A stretch of 64,000 nucleotides of DNA from Clostridium rectalis (lineage in GTDB: Bacteria; Bacillota; Clostridia; Clostridiales; Clostridiaceae). A model generated the notes under the pieces. It was not told the origin of the DNA. It did not search any database and worked only from the letters and a program-made list of their open reading frames with translations. The stretch covers positions 186,001 through 250,000 of the forward strand of contig NZ_UYZZ01000004.1 of assembly GCF_900626095.1 (NCBI RefSeq), read 5' to 3'. Of the stretch, positions 8,510 to 17,552 are shown piece after piece (positions within the stretch are counted from its first letter, which is position 1; each line of letters opens with the position of its first letter). The position numbers and the translations under genes were made by a program.

Positions 8510-9125
8510 GTGGATAATCTTTGATATAGATGGAACTTTAATAGAAACTGCAATGTCAAATATGATTGGATTAAGAAATGCTATAAAAAAATTTTATAAT
8601 AAAGAATATGAACTAGAAGATTTAAGGAAATATATGGGTATACCAGGTGATGAAGCATTAAAAGATATAGGAGTTAAAGAAGAAGAAATACCTAAAGTGT
8701 GGAGGTATTGGGAGGAGGAAGTTGATAAATATAGACATTATAATTATGTTTTTAATGGAGTAAAAGAAATGCTTAATAAATTAAATAAAAAATATTCTCT
8801 AGCAATTGTTACATCAAAAACCCAAAATCAATTAAGAAGTGATTTTACGGAAGAGGGTTTGTTAAAATATTTTAAAATATGGATATGTAAAGAAGATACA
8901 TTAAGCCACAAACCAAATCCAGAACCATTATTAAAGGCTTTAGAAAAGGCAAATGTAGATGTAAATAAAGCAATTTACATTGGTGATGCAATGGTGGACT
9001 ATTGTGCTGCTAAAAAGATAAACATGAAGTTTGGGCACTGTAGATTTGCTGAAAAATTTGATGATGTAGGAAATGATATAATTTTTAATACTCCGAGGGA
9101 TATTACAAATTATTTTAATGTGTAA
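8502..9125 (+). CDS. HAD-superfamily phosphatase (PGP/beta-phosphoglucomutase-like)
   Basis: A 207-residue HAD subfamily IA hydrolase. Motif I is FDIDGTL (nucleophile plus acid/base Asp), motif II is the Ser/Thr of VTSKT, motif III the Lys of HKPNPEP, and motif IV is GDAMVD. The cap is small and helical (residues ~15-80). The ATG at 8502 is preceded by GGAGG five bases earlier and lies inside the end of the acetyltransferase gene. Phosphoglycolate phosphatase or a sugar-phosphate phosphatase are both possible; the pairing with a sugar acetyltransferase favours a sugar phosphate. Confidence 0.85.
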   Translation: MIKWIIFDIDGTLIETAMSNMIGLRNAIKKFYNKEYELEDLRKYMGIPGDEALKDIGVKEEEIPKVWRYWEEEVDKYRHYNYVFNGVKEMLNKLNKKYSLAIVTSKTQNQLRSDFTEEGLLKYFKIWICKEDTLSHKPNPEPLLKALEKANVDVNKAIYIGDAMVDYCAAKKINMKFGHCRFAEKFDDVGNDIIFNTPRDITNYFNV

Positions 9126-9138
9126 TATTTAAAATAAT

Positions 9139-9189
9139 TTATCCTCACAATGGGAAAAATAAATTAACTAATATTTTAAGTGAGGATAA
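9139..9189 (+). promoter_or_regulatory. Inverted repeat covering the metallophosphoesterase ribosome site
   Basis: TTATCCTCAC (9139-9148) is perfectly complementary to GTGAGGATAA (9180-9189), which contains the GAGG Shine-Dalgarno site of the next gene. In RNA this makes a 10-bp stem with a 31-nt loop that would hide the site. No T-run follows, so it is not a normal terminator. A translational switch is inferred. Confidence 0.4.
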
Positions 9190-9194
9190 TTATT

Positions 9195-10112
9195 ATGAAG
9201 AGGAAATTTAAAAGTGGAGTTGTAATAGTTTTTTCTACAATTATTATGTTAATAGCAACTTCTTCGCTACGGAAAATGCAAGTAAAAGTAAAGACAGATG
9301 AATTCAAAAATGCTAAAATAGTTTTTCCTGTAATAAGTGATATCCATATTGGAGCAAATTTATTAGCAGAAGAAAAATTTAAAAATGCACTGATTGATTT
9401 ATTCGAGTTATGCCCAGATTACGATGCTTTATCTATAGTTGGAGATTCTACAAATAGTGGGAATGAAGCTGAATATAAAAGTTTTATGAGAATACTAAAT
9501 GCAAATAAGAGGAAAGACTCAAAGATTCTTATAGCTATGGGCAATCACGAATATTATTCTAAAGGTTTTAACAATAAAGAACTTGAAAATACTTTTGTGC
9601 GTGAAACAAAAATGTCTGCCCTATATTATGACAAATGGATAAAAGGGTATCATTTTATAGTTTTAGCTCCAGAAAATAATGGAGATGCAATCCTTTCTAC
9701 CTGCCAATTGAATTGGCTTAAAAATACTATAAAAGAAAATGAGAGTAAAAAGAAACCTATATTTGTATTTCTACATCAGCCTTTCAGTAATACAGTGTTT
9801 GGAAGCAATGCTTGGGCTGGTATAGAAAATTATGAAGAACTATATGCTATATTAAAAATGTACCCACAAGTTATATTTTTTAGTGGTCATTCTCATTATA
9901 ATCTAGATAATGAGAAAACTATGTATAAAAAAGATTTTGCTATGTTTAATACTGGAGCTATAAACTATATTATGACAGAGGGAGATGGATATGCTCCAAT
10001 AGAGTTAAGTCAGGGATTAGTGGTAGAAGTTCTTGAGGATAAAGTTATTGTAAGATGCAGAGAATTTTCTACAGGTAAATGGATAGGAAAATGCTATGAA
10101 GTAAAATTTTAG
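9195..10112 (+). CDS. Calcineurin-like metallophosphoesterase, membrane-anchored or secreted
   Basis: A 305-residue metallophosphoesterase. An N-terminal hydrophobic segment (FKSGVVIVFSTIIMLIATSS) acts as an anchor or signal, so the catalytic domain is probably outside. Dimetal motifs appear in order: SDIHIG, GDSTNSG, GNHEYY, FLHQPF and SGHSHYN. The ATG at 9195 lies nine bases past GAGG; an in-frame GTG at 9180 falls inside the ribosome-site stem. Substrate unknown; nucleotide or phospholipid headgroup hydrolysis is common in such secreted forms. Confidence 0.85.
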   Translation: MKRKFKSGVVIVFSTIIMLIATSSLRKMQVKVKTDEFKNAKIVFPVISDIHIGANLLAEEKFKNALIDLFELCPDYDALSIVGDSTNSGNEAEYKSFMRILNANKRKDSKILIAMGNHEYYSKGFNNKELENTFVRETKMSALYYDKWIKGYHFIVLAPENNGDAILSTCQLNWLKNTIKENESKKKPIFVFLHQPFSNTVFGSNAWAGIENYEELYAILKMYPQVIFFSGHSHYNLDNEKTMYKKDFAMFNTGAINYIMTEGDGYAPIELSQGLVVEVLEDKVIVRCREFSTGKWIGKCYEVKF

Positions 10113-10178
10113 TATAAATTGATCTTATGATATAATGTATTATTCTATAAAATATATCATTGAGAAGTGGTGATTAAA

Positions 10179-13100
10179 TTGAATTTAAGTGAATTAGAAG
10201 AGTTATTTTTCAATACATCATCTGTTTTGATGAGAGCAAGAGGGGAAAAAATTTTAAAAAAAGGGTTGGTTTCAAATATAAAAGGTAAGAAAATAGATAA
10301 AATTTATCATGTATATGGGGATGTATTAGATAATGTAAACTATGAGAAGTATAAAACTCATATAAAAATAGATATATTTTCTAAAGAGATAAGTAGTGTA
10401 AGCTGTAATTGTAATACTTTTAAAGAGCTATCTATGAGCAAAAAACTGTTTATGTGTGAACATTTAACAGCTACTTCATATAAATTTTTAGGTTTACTAC
10501 TTCATAAGAAAAGATCAGAAAATACAAAAATATATAAAAAAACTGCAGAAAAGTCTTTAGTAAATCTAGATGTTAAAATTACATGTAAAGCATGGAAGAG
10601 TAAAATAAATTATGAATTAGAATTTTGGATAGGAATTAAACAAAAATATTTGATTAAAAATTTAAAAAGTTTTATTAAAGACTTTCATAATAAAAATAAT
10701 ATTTTTTTCAGTAATAGATTTACCTATAATCATAATTATAATATGATTTCCTCAGAGGATATGGGGATAATAGACTATTTAACAAAATATTTTGATGAGT
10801 TTAAGAATATTAAAACCCTAGGTAAAACGTTAATAATTCATTCTAATGAATTATGTGAGTTTTTACAATGTATTATAGGGAAAAAAATAATTTTTAAGTA
10901 TGAGGCTATTGAATATAAACCTATAATTCTAAAAGAAGATTTACCCATTAGTTTTACATTAAAAGAAAGAGAGAAAACTTTTATATTAACTACTCATAAA
11001 AAGTTTCCTATATGTGTAAATGAGAAAGTATATTTTTTTAATGATAATATATATTTACCTTCAAAAAATCAGCTTGAAAAGTATATACCTTTGTACAATG
11101 AACTTAAAGAAAAGGGAGAAGTTTCATACAATAAAACTATAGATAATTATAGTAAAATAATTTCTTTTTTAGGTGATATCTCGAAGGATATTACAGTCAC
11201 TGAAGGAGTAAAGAGGTTTGTCTCTAATTGGTTACAATTAGAGATTATTATTTATAAGGAAGACTCTAACATATATTGCAATGCATTTGTTATTTATTAT
11301 GATAAAAAGATTAATATATTAACAAAACAAGATAATAAGGAAGAGAGTTTTAGAAATTTTTATGAGGAAGAAAAAATTTTAATGAAGCTTGAAAAGTACA
11401 ACTTTATACGAAGTAAGGATAGACTTATATTTATTGGAGGAGATGAGAAATTATTTGAATTATTAATTAGAAAAAAAGAAAACATAAATTCATTAGGTAC
11501 TGTTATTCTAGGGAAAGGTTTAGATCATATTAAAATATATAGCTCTGAATCTATAAGATTAGGTATTTTTAAGGAAAGAGAAGATTTTATATTTCATTAT
11601 AGTATTGGGGATATTGAAAATGAGGAATTAAATAGTGTATTTAAAAGCTATAAGTGTGGGAATAAATTTTATAAAACTAAGGATAATGGATTTATAGATT
11701 TTCAAGAGCCTGGGATAAAAAATTTGTTTAATTTAGTCCAGATGTTAAATATAGATAATAGTATTGAGGATAACTCATTTAAAATCCATAAAACTAAAAT
11801 TGTATATTTGATGGAAAGTGTAAAGAAAAATAAATTTAAAATATATAGTGGAATTGATATATTAAAGGATATAGAAAAATCAATAGAATATAAAGGTAAT
11901 GCTAAAGTAATTATTCCAAAGAGTTTAAATGCTAAACTTAGAGAATACCAAATTACGGGTTTCTCCTGGTTTAAAAATTTAAGTAAATTTGGGTTTGGAG
12001 GTATTTTAGCAGACGAAATGGGGCTTGGAAAAACAATTCAAACTATAGCTTTTATTTTATCTGAAAAAGGTAAAAATTCCCTTATTATAACTCCTACATC
12101 TTTGATATATAACTGGGAAAAAGAAATAGAAAAATTTGCACCAACTTTAAAATTAGGAATTATTCATGGGTCTAAAGTCAATAAAGAAATTATATTAGAT
12201 AATTTAAAGGAATATGATGTTGTTTTGACCACCTATGGAACACTAAGAAACAATATTCGGGCTTATAATAACGTTAAGTTTGATTATTGTATTATTGACG
12301 AGGCTCAAAATATAAAAAATCCTAAGGCTCAAAATACAATGTCGGTGAAAGAGATTAAGGCAGATATTAAATTTGCATTAACAGGTACTCCTATTGAAAA
12401 TAATTTAATAGAGCTTTGGTCTATATTTGATTTTATAATGCCAGGATATTTGTATTCTAATAAAACTTTTGAAGAAAAATTTATATATAAAGGCAATGAT
12501 AATTTGAAAGATTTAAAGCTACTTATTAAGCCATTTATTTTAAGAAGAACTAAAAAACAGGTTGCAAAGGATCTGCCAGATAAAATAGAAAAAAAAATAC
12601 TGGTTGAAATGACAGAGGAACAAAGATTTGTATATAATTCTTATTTAAAAGGTATATGGGAAAAAATAAAGGATAAATCTCAGCATAAGATAGAGTTCTT
12701 TTCCTATTTGACAAAATTAAGAGAGATATGTTTAGATCCTTCTTTAGTTTTACAAGAATATAAAGGTGGTAGTGGTAAATTAAAGTTTGCCATTGATTTA
12801 ATAAATAAAGGGATAATTTCTGAGAGTAAAATATTAGTTTTTTCTCAATTTACTTCGGCATTAAATAAGATAGGTGAGGCTTTAGATAAAAATAGAATAA
12901 AATTTTTTTATTTAGATGGATCTACCCCATCTAAAGAAAGAATTAGACGAGTAAATGAATTTAATAGTGATAAAAACATAAAAGTTTTTTTAATTTCTCT
13001 AAAGGCAGGTGGGACAGGATTAAACTTAACTTCTGCAAGTTTAGTTATTCATTTTGATCCTTGGTGGAATCCAGCGGTGGAAGCCCAAGCTGCGGACAGA

Positions 13101-13298
13101 GCACATAGAATTGGTCAAAAGAATAAAGTACAGGTAATAAAATTAATCGCGAGGGAAACCATAGAGGAAAAGATAGTAGACTTACAAGATCAAAAAAAAG
13201 AGTTAGTACATAGTGTTATAACTGGAGAACTTAAAAATAGCAATGATTTAAGCAAATTATCAAAAGAAGAGTTAATAAAGTTATTAAAAAAAGATTAG
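10179..13298 (+). CDS. SNF2-family helicase with SWIM zinc finger
   Basis: A 1039-residue RapA/SNF2-type ATPase. An N-terminal SWIM zinc finger is seen as CNCNTF...MCEHL (residues ~72-95), followed by the bacterial SNF2-associated region. The helicase core starts near 590: Walker A DEMGLGKTIQ (~611), Walker B/DEAQ motif IIDEAQNIKNPKAQ (~706), TGTPIEN, and C-lobe motifs VFSQFTSAL, STPSKERIRRVNEF, GGTGLNLTSA and RAHRIGQ (~972). All ATPase motifs are intact. Such proteins translocate on double-stranded DNA; their cellular role in Firmicutes is poorly known. The TTG at 10179 best fits the GTGGTGAT ribosome site; GTG at 10170 is possible. It stands alone before a terminator, with no methylase or nuclease that would mark a defence island. 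Confidence 0.9.
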   Translation: MNLSELEELFFNTSSVLMRARGEKILKKGLVSNIKGKKIDKIYHVYGDVLDNVNYEKYKTHIKIDIFSKEISSVSCNCNTFKELSMSKKLFMCEHLTATSYKFLGLLLHKKRSENTKIYKKTAEKSLVNLDVKITCKAWKSKINYELEFWIGIKQKYLIKNLKSFIKDFHNKNNIFFSNRFTYNHNYNMISSEDMGIIDYLTKYFDEFKNIKTLGKTLIIHSNELCEFLQCIIGKKIIFKYEAIEYKPIILKEDLPISFTLKEREKTFILTTHKKFPICVNEKVYFFNDNIYLPSKNQLEKYIPLYNELKEKGEVSYNKTIDNYSKIISFLGDISKDITVTEGVKRFVSNWLQLEIIIYKEDSNIYCNAFVIYYDKKINILTKQDNKEESFRNFYEEEKILMKLEKYNFIRSKDRLIFIGGDEKLFELLIRKKENINSLGTVILGKGLDHIKIYSSESIRLGIFKEREDFIFHYSIGDIENEELNSVFKSYKCGNKFYKTKDNGFIDFQEPGIKNLFNLVQMLNIDNSIEDNSFKIHKTKIVYLMESVKKNKFKIYSGIDILKDIEKSIEYKGNAKVIIPKSLNAKLREYQITGFSWFKNLSKFGFGGILADEMGLGKTIQTIAFILSEKGKNSLIITPTSLIYNWEKEIEKFAPTLKLGIIHGSKVNKEIILDNLKEYDVVLTTYGTLRNNIRAYNNVKFDYCIIDEAQNIKNPKAQNTMSVKEIKADIKFALTGTPIENNLIELWSIFDFIMPGYLYSNKTFEEKFIYKGNDNLKDLKLLIKPFILRRTKKQVAKDLPDKIEKKILVEMTEEQRFVYNSYLKGIWEKIKDKSQHKIEFFSYLTKLREICLDPSLVLQEYKGGSGKLKFAIDLINKGIISESKILVFSQFTSALNKIGEALDKNRIKFFYLDGSTPSKERIRRVNEFNSDKNIKVFLISLKAGGTGLNLTSASLVIHFDPWWNPAVEAQAADRAHRIGQKNKVQVIKLIARETIEEKIVDLQDQKKELVHSVITGELKNSNDLSKLSKEELIKLLKKD

Positions 13299-13325
13299 CC
13301 ACAGTAAATGCTGTGGTATTTTTGT
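13297..13325 (+). terminator. Intrinsic terminator after the SNF2 gene
   Basis: CCACAG and CTGTGG form a 6-bp stem with a 6-nt loop and a TATTTTTG tail, directly at the stop codon. Confidence 0.7.
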
Positions 13326-13560
13326 TTATAAATAAGAGTAGCTTTATCTGATGACTACAACTTTAATATTTCTCATATTTTTTTTTAGTTGCAGTAAAGA
13401 AAAATTAAGTTTTTACATAGACACTTCTAGCATTTAATAAGTTTACCTCTAAACCTAAAAAATATGTTTATTAAAAAGGTAAATATATTATATATAGTTT
13501 CTAAAAGTTTACGATATATTTAATTAAAGACGCAATATATAAAGATAGGAGTGTATTTAT

Positions 13561-15567
13561 ATGAAAAGTATAAGATCCAAAATAATATGTATTATATCTA
13601 TTGTCTGTATAATAAGTATCGGTTTAAGCTCCTCTATAAGTTATTATTTTTCTTATAAGGCTATAATGAAGGAAACTACTAGTAAAATTAGTATTGCTTC
13701 TGAAAAGTACTCTGAAAAAATAGATGGATGGTTATCTAAAAAGACTAAATTGTTAGACGCTATCACACTAGATGTACAGTACAATAATAAATATGATAAA
13801 AAATATTTAGAAGATAATTTTAGAGTACAAGCTAAAGATAATGATGATATTGTAAGTATTTATGCAGGATTTAGTAATAAAGAGTTTAGATCTATTGAAG
13901 GAGTTACCCCTACAGAAAACTATGATTGTACTGAAAGACAGTGGTATAAAGAAACAGTTAAAAAAAATGGAGTTACATATTTATCTCCATATCTTGATCC
14001 TAACACAAAGAAAATGATAATAACTATAGCCAGGCCTATTGTAAAAGAAAGTAAAGTTATTGGAGTACTAGCTATGGATATAACTATAGATAGTATTAAA
14101 AAATCTGTAGAGCAGGCTACACCTGTAGAAAAAAGTTATGGTTATTTGTTAGATGAAGGTAATAATTTTATAGTACATGAAAATAAAGATTTCCAACCTA
14201 AAGATGGGAAAAGTTACAATGTTAAGCAGGTAATGAATAAAGGGTTAGAAAAATTAGCGTATTTAGATTCTAAGAATAATAATACCTTAATTTTGAAGGA
14301 TTTTGACAATGTAAAAAAAGTATTCACAAGAGTTATAATACCTTCTTCGAAATGGTCAATAGGATTTGCAGTACCTATATCTGAATTTAAAAAACCGTTA
14401 AATAGCATAATTATTAGTTTTATATCAGTTACATTTGCATGTTTAATAGTTGCAATACTTTTTGCAATATATTCAGCTAAAAAAATATCTGATCCTATAT
14501 TAAAGATAACTGAATTAGTAAATAAAACTAAAAAATTAGACTTATTGTATAATGATGATTATGAGTATGTAAAGGAATATAAAGATGAAATAGGAGTTAT
14601 AGGAAGGGCAGTTATTCAATTAAGAGAGGAATTAAAAAATATTATAGGAGAATTAAAGAATTCTTCGAGGGATGTATTGAAATATTCACAGTCAATAGAT
14701 CTATCTACAGGAGAGACAGTTCAGTCCATAGAAGCTATTTCAATGACTGTAGATGAATTGGCCCAGGGGGCTAGTGACCAAGCGAAGGATGCTCAAAATG
14801 GGTCTGAAAGATTGATAAGTTTAGCAGAGAAAATTAAAGTTACTGATGAAAGTGCGGATTTAGTTAAAAAATATTCTTTAGAAACAAAAGAAGATAGCGA
14901 AAATGGTATAAAAACTATGGAGCAGACTATAGAAAAGTTTAATGAAAGCAATAAAGTATTTGAGCAGCTAGGAACTAATGTAGAAATGTTAGCAAATAAA
15001 TCTAGTTTTATAGGAGAAATAATAAATTCTATTCAATCTATTGCAGAACAGACTAATCTACTTGCTTTAAATGCAGCTATAGAAGCAGCTAGAGCAGGAG
15101 AGGCTGGTAAGGGGTTTGCGGTTGTTGCAGAAGAAATCAGAAAATTAGCTGAAGAAACAGCATCTTCTACTAAAGAAATAGAAAAGATAGTACAGGAGAT
15201 ACAAATTGAAATTAATAGGACTAAGGAAAATATGGATTTATCTAAAAATGTAGTAGAAGAAGTAGATGGCGCTATGAATATATCTAAAGAAGCATTTGAC
15301 AATATTATAGGTTCTATTAAAAGTATAGTAAAACAAATAGAATTGTTAGTTTTGAATGTTAAAAAAGTAGATTCAGATAAAGAGGAAGTTGTAAGCTCTA
15401 TAGAGGGGATATCTTGTATAGCACAAGAGGCTGCGGCATCAACAGAGGAGGTATCTGCAACTGTGGAAGAACAGGAAGCATCTATAAAAAATATAGCAGG
15501 TACTGCAGAAAGTTTAAAAAATATAGCTAATACTTTGGACCTGATAGTAAATAAATTTAAAATTTAA
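13561..15567 (+). CDS. Methyl-accepting chemotaxis protein with extracellular dCache sensor
   Basis: A 668-residue chemoreceptor. Transmembrane segment 1 lies at ~7-30, an extracellular double-Cache domain at ~35-275 (note [20 protein letters not shown] and the [18 protein letters not shown] strand), and segment 2 at ~283-305. A HAMP domain follows ([16 protein letters not shown]), then the signalling domain with the near-invariant hairpin [20 protein letters not shown]. It senses a small ligand, often an amino acid or organic acid for dCache, and signals through CheW/CheA, which are not in this window. An AGGAG site precedes the ATG. The 260 bases upstream contain no other gene, and no clear sigma-D promoter was recognised there. 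Confidence 0.92.
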   Translation: MKSIRSKIICIISIVCIISIGLSSSISYYFSYKAIMKETTSKISIASEKYSEKIDGWLSKKTKLLDAITLDVQYNNKYDKKYLEDNFRVQAKDNDDIVSIYAGFSNKEFRSIEGVTPTENYDCTERQWYKETVKKNGVTYLSPYLDPNTKKMIITIARPIVKESKVIGVLAMDITIDSIKKSVEQATPVEKSYGYLLDEGNNFIVHENKDFQPKDGKSYNVKQVMNKGLEKLAYLDSKNNNTLILKDFDNVKKVFTRVIIPSSKWSIGFAVPISEFKKPLNSIIISFISVTFACLIVAILFAIYSAKKISDPILKITELVNKTKKLDLLYNDDYEYVKEYKDEIGVIGRAVIQLREELKNIIGELKNSSRDVLKYSQSIDLSTGETVQSIEAISMTVDELAQGASDQAKDAQNGSERLISLAEKIKVTDESADLVKKYSLETKEDSENGIKTMEQTIEKFNESNKVFEQLGTNVEMLANKSSFIGEIINSIQSIAEQTNLLALNAAIEAARAGEAGKGFAVVAEEIRKLAEETASSTKEIEKIVQEIQIEINRTKENMDLSKNVVEEVDGAMNISKEAFDNIIGSIKSIVKQIELLVLNVKKVDSDKEEVVSSIEGISCIAQEAAASTEEVSATVEEQEASIKNIAGTAESLKNIANTLDLIVNKFKI

Positions 15568-15675
15568 CTAGGATTTACTTAAAAAACTACTTTCATGTAA
15601 AAGTTATAAATTAAATGGGGTATAATATTTAGTAAATAAAAAGGAGTTATAATAAGGATGAAAGGATAAATAAGA

Positions 15676-16569
15676 ATGTATTATATTCCTGCAAAAACTA
15701 TAATCTCTAATTATACGAAAGATAACCCATGGTTTGGTGTAAACTATAATATGAATATCTATAAGGGTTGCTGTCATGGATGCATTTATTGTGATTCTAG
15801 AAGTGAATGCTATTGTATAAATGATTTTAATAAGGTAAGGGCAAAGGAAAATGCTATTGAAATTATTCATAAGGAATTAAAGGGGAAAAGAAGAACAGGG
15901 GTTATAGGTACAGGAGCAATGAGTGATCCATATAACCCATTTGAAAAAGATTTAATGCTGACAAGAAAAGCATTAGATGAAATAAATACTTTTAATTTTG
16001 GAGCGGCTATAGCTACTAAAAGCAATTTAATAACAAGAGATATTGATATATTAAAAAAAATAAAGAAACATTCACCGGTTATTGCAAAGATGACTATTAC
16101 TACTTTTGAGGATGATTTGTGTAAAAAAATTGAACCAAATGTGTGTGTATCCTCAGAAAGGTTTGAAGCAATAAATAAACTTTCAAGCAATGGTGTTTTT
16201 ACGGGGATTTTACTTATGCCAATATTGCCCTTTATAAATGATAATGAAGAGAACATTATAGATATAGTTAAAAAAGCTTATGAATGTGGAGCCAAGTTTG
16301 TTTTTGCTTATAAAATGGGTGTGACTCTTAGACAAAATCAAAGAGACTATTATTATGAACAATTGCAAAAATTATTTCCTTATAGAAAATTGGTACCCAA
16401 ATATAAAAATACATTTGGTAATAGATATGAATATGCATCAACAAATTCAAAAAAGCTTACTTTTATTTTTAAAAATGAGTGTGAAAAATTGGGTGTATTA
16501 TATAAAATGAATGATATAATATTATCCTACCAAAACCAATACAAGAGAGAACAAATAAGTTGGTTTTAA
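15676..16569 (+). CDS. Radical SAM protein, SPL (spore photoproduct lyase-like) family
   Basis: A 297-residue radical SAM protein. The cluster motif Cx3CxxC is in GCCHGCIYC (~residues 33-40), followed by a second Cys pair in SECYC. The GTGAMSDPYNPFEKD segment is typical of the SplB-related family that is widespread in clostridia. It lacks the length and C-terminal Cys of true SplB, so it is a relative rather than the DNA-repair enzyme itself. The reaction is unknown. Monocistronic; it ends at a terminator shared with the convergent MerR gene. Confidence 0.85.
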   Translation: MYYIPAKTIISNYTKDNPWFGVNYNMNIYKGCCHGCIYCDSRSECYCINDFNKVRAKENAIEIIHKELKGKRRTGVIGTGAMSDPYNPFEKDLMLTRKALDEINTFNFGAAIATKSNLITRDIDILKKIKKHSPVIAKMTITTFEDDLCKKIEPNVCVSSERFEAINKLSSNGVFTGILLMPILPFINDNEENIIDIVKKAYECGAKFVFAYKMGVTLRQNQRDYYYEQLQKLFPYRKLVPKYKNTFGNRYEYASTNSKKLTFIFKNECEKLGVLYKMNDIILSYQNQYKREQISWF

Positions 16570-16598
16570 ATGTATAAAAATTGTAGAGGAAAAGTTTT

Positions 16599-16648
16599 AA
16601 TTAGTGAAGGTAAATTTATAAAATCCTTCACTAATTTATCTTTTTATA
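16599..16648 (+). terminator. Terminator between the radical SAM gene and the convergent MerR gene
   Basis: AATTAGTGAAGG (16599-16610) and CCTTCACTAATT (16625-16636) form a perfect 12-bp stem with a T-rich tail on the plus strand. The right arm touches the last codons of the convergent MerR reading frame. Confidence 0.75.
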
Positions 16649-17444
16649 GGAATTTGTATTTCAGTAATAAATTCCTCTTTTAAGCTAGTCTCATGAATAT
16701 CTATTTTATATATTTCTATAGGATCAGATAAAATTTTGTAATTATTTTCTTCAATAAATGAAAATAGCATATTCAAATACTTTTTATTCTTTAAGTAGGA
16801 TCCCTTGTAAGATATTGTTGCATAATAGGATGCCTCCAATATTAAATTATAGTTAACTTCATTATCATCTAAAAAACAAAATACGGATTTGTATTCATTA
16901 TAAATATCTTTTTTAGACTGTGATAGTTATATATGGCACCTACTTTTGTATTACCTAAAAGGTAAAATTTATCCTCATATTTTTTCTGAAGTTTTTTTAA
17001 TAAAAAGTCTACTTCTTCGTCACGAGATATGTAACCATTAAGTTTCAGAGCCTTTCGTTCTTCTATATAGGTTAATCTAACCTGAGTAATATAGCTTAAT
17101 GTTTTTGCATCATTAATATTTTTAAGCCTTTTCAAAATATTATTTTTTAATAACTTAAGTTCTTCAATTTTCTTATCTATTAGATATATTTCTTTAGTTA
17201 ATGTAGTCTCAGTGGCTTTTATAGTTCTATTGTCTATATACTCCTTTATCTTTTCCATTGAAAAATCAAAAGTTCTAAGTTCCTTAATTAAGTTTAGTTT
17301 CCAAATGTCATTCATTGTATAAAGTCTATACCCATTTATATCCCTTGTGGGTTTTAATATACCAAGTCTTTCATAATACATTAAGGAATCTCGAGAAATT
17401 CCATATATTTTTGATATTTCTCCAATTTTATAATACTCCTTCAT
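16636..17444 (-). pseudogene. MerR-family regulator with effector-binding domain, -1 frameshift
   Basis: The first frame (17444 down to 16869, 191 residues) holds a MerR HTH (YYKIGEISKIYGISRDSLMYYERLG), a coiled-coil dimer helix (~80-120) and the start of a GyrI/BmrR-like effector domain, then goes off frame at HSLKKIFIMN. In the -1 frame the expected protein continues (KKDIYNEYKSVFCFLDDNE) and runs to 16636. The shift lies in an A6 run (16909-16914 on the complement). One more A restores a ~269-residue protein. The zero-frame codons CTA AAA AAG form an A-AAA-AAG slippery heptamer, so programmed -1 shifting is possible as well as a mutation or base-call error. It is divergent from the MATE pump. 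Confidence 0.8.
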
Positions 17445-17500
17445 AAAACCTCCTAAAAATATTATTTACAGGGAGTTACAATTTTCTAACGTTTATTCAT

Positions 17501-17531
17501 TTGACATTAGTATTATACCAAGGTTTATAAT
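17501..17531 (+). promoter_or_regulatory. MerR-type promoter of the MATE gene (19-bp spacer)
   Basis: Perfect TTGACA (17501-17506) and TATAAT (17526-17531) are separated by 19 bases, the over-long spacer that MerR activators untwist. The spacer contains the near-palindrome TTAGTATTATACCAA (17507-17521). This strongly links the pump to the neighbouring MerR gene. Confidence 0.8.
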
Positions 17532-17552
17532 TTTTATGAAGGAGTGATATTC

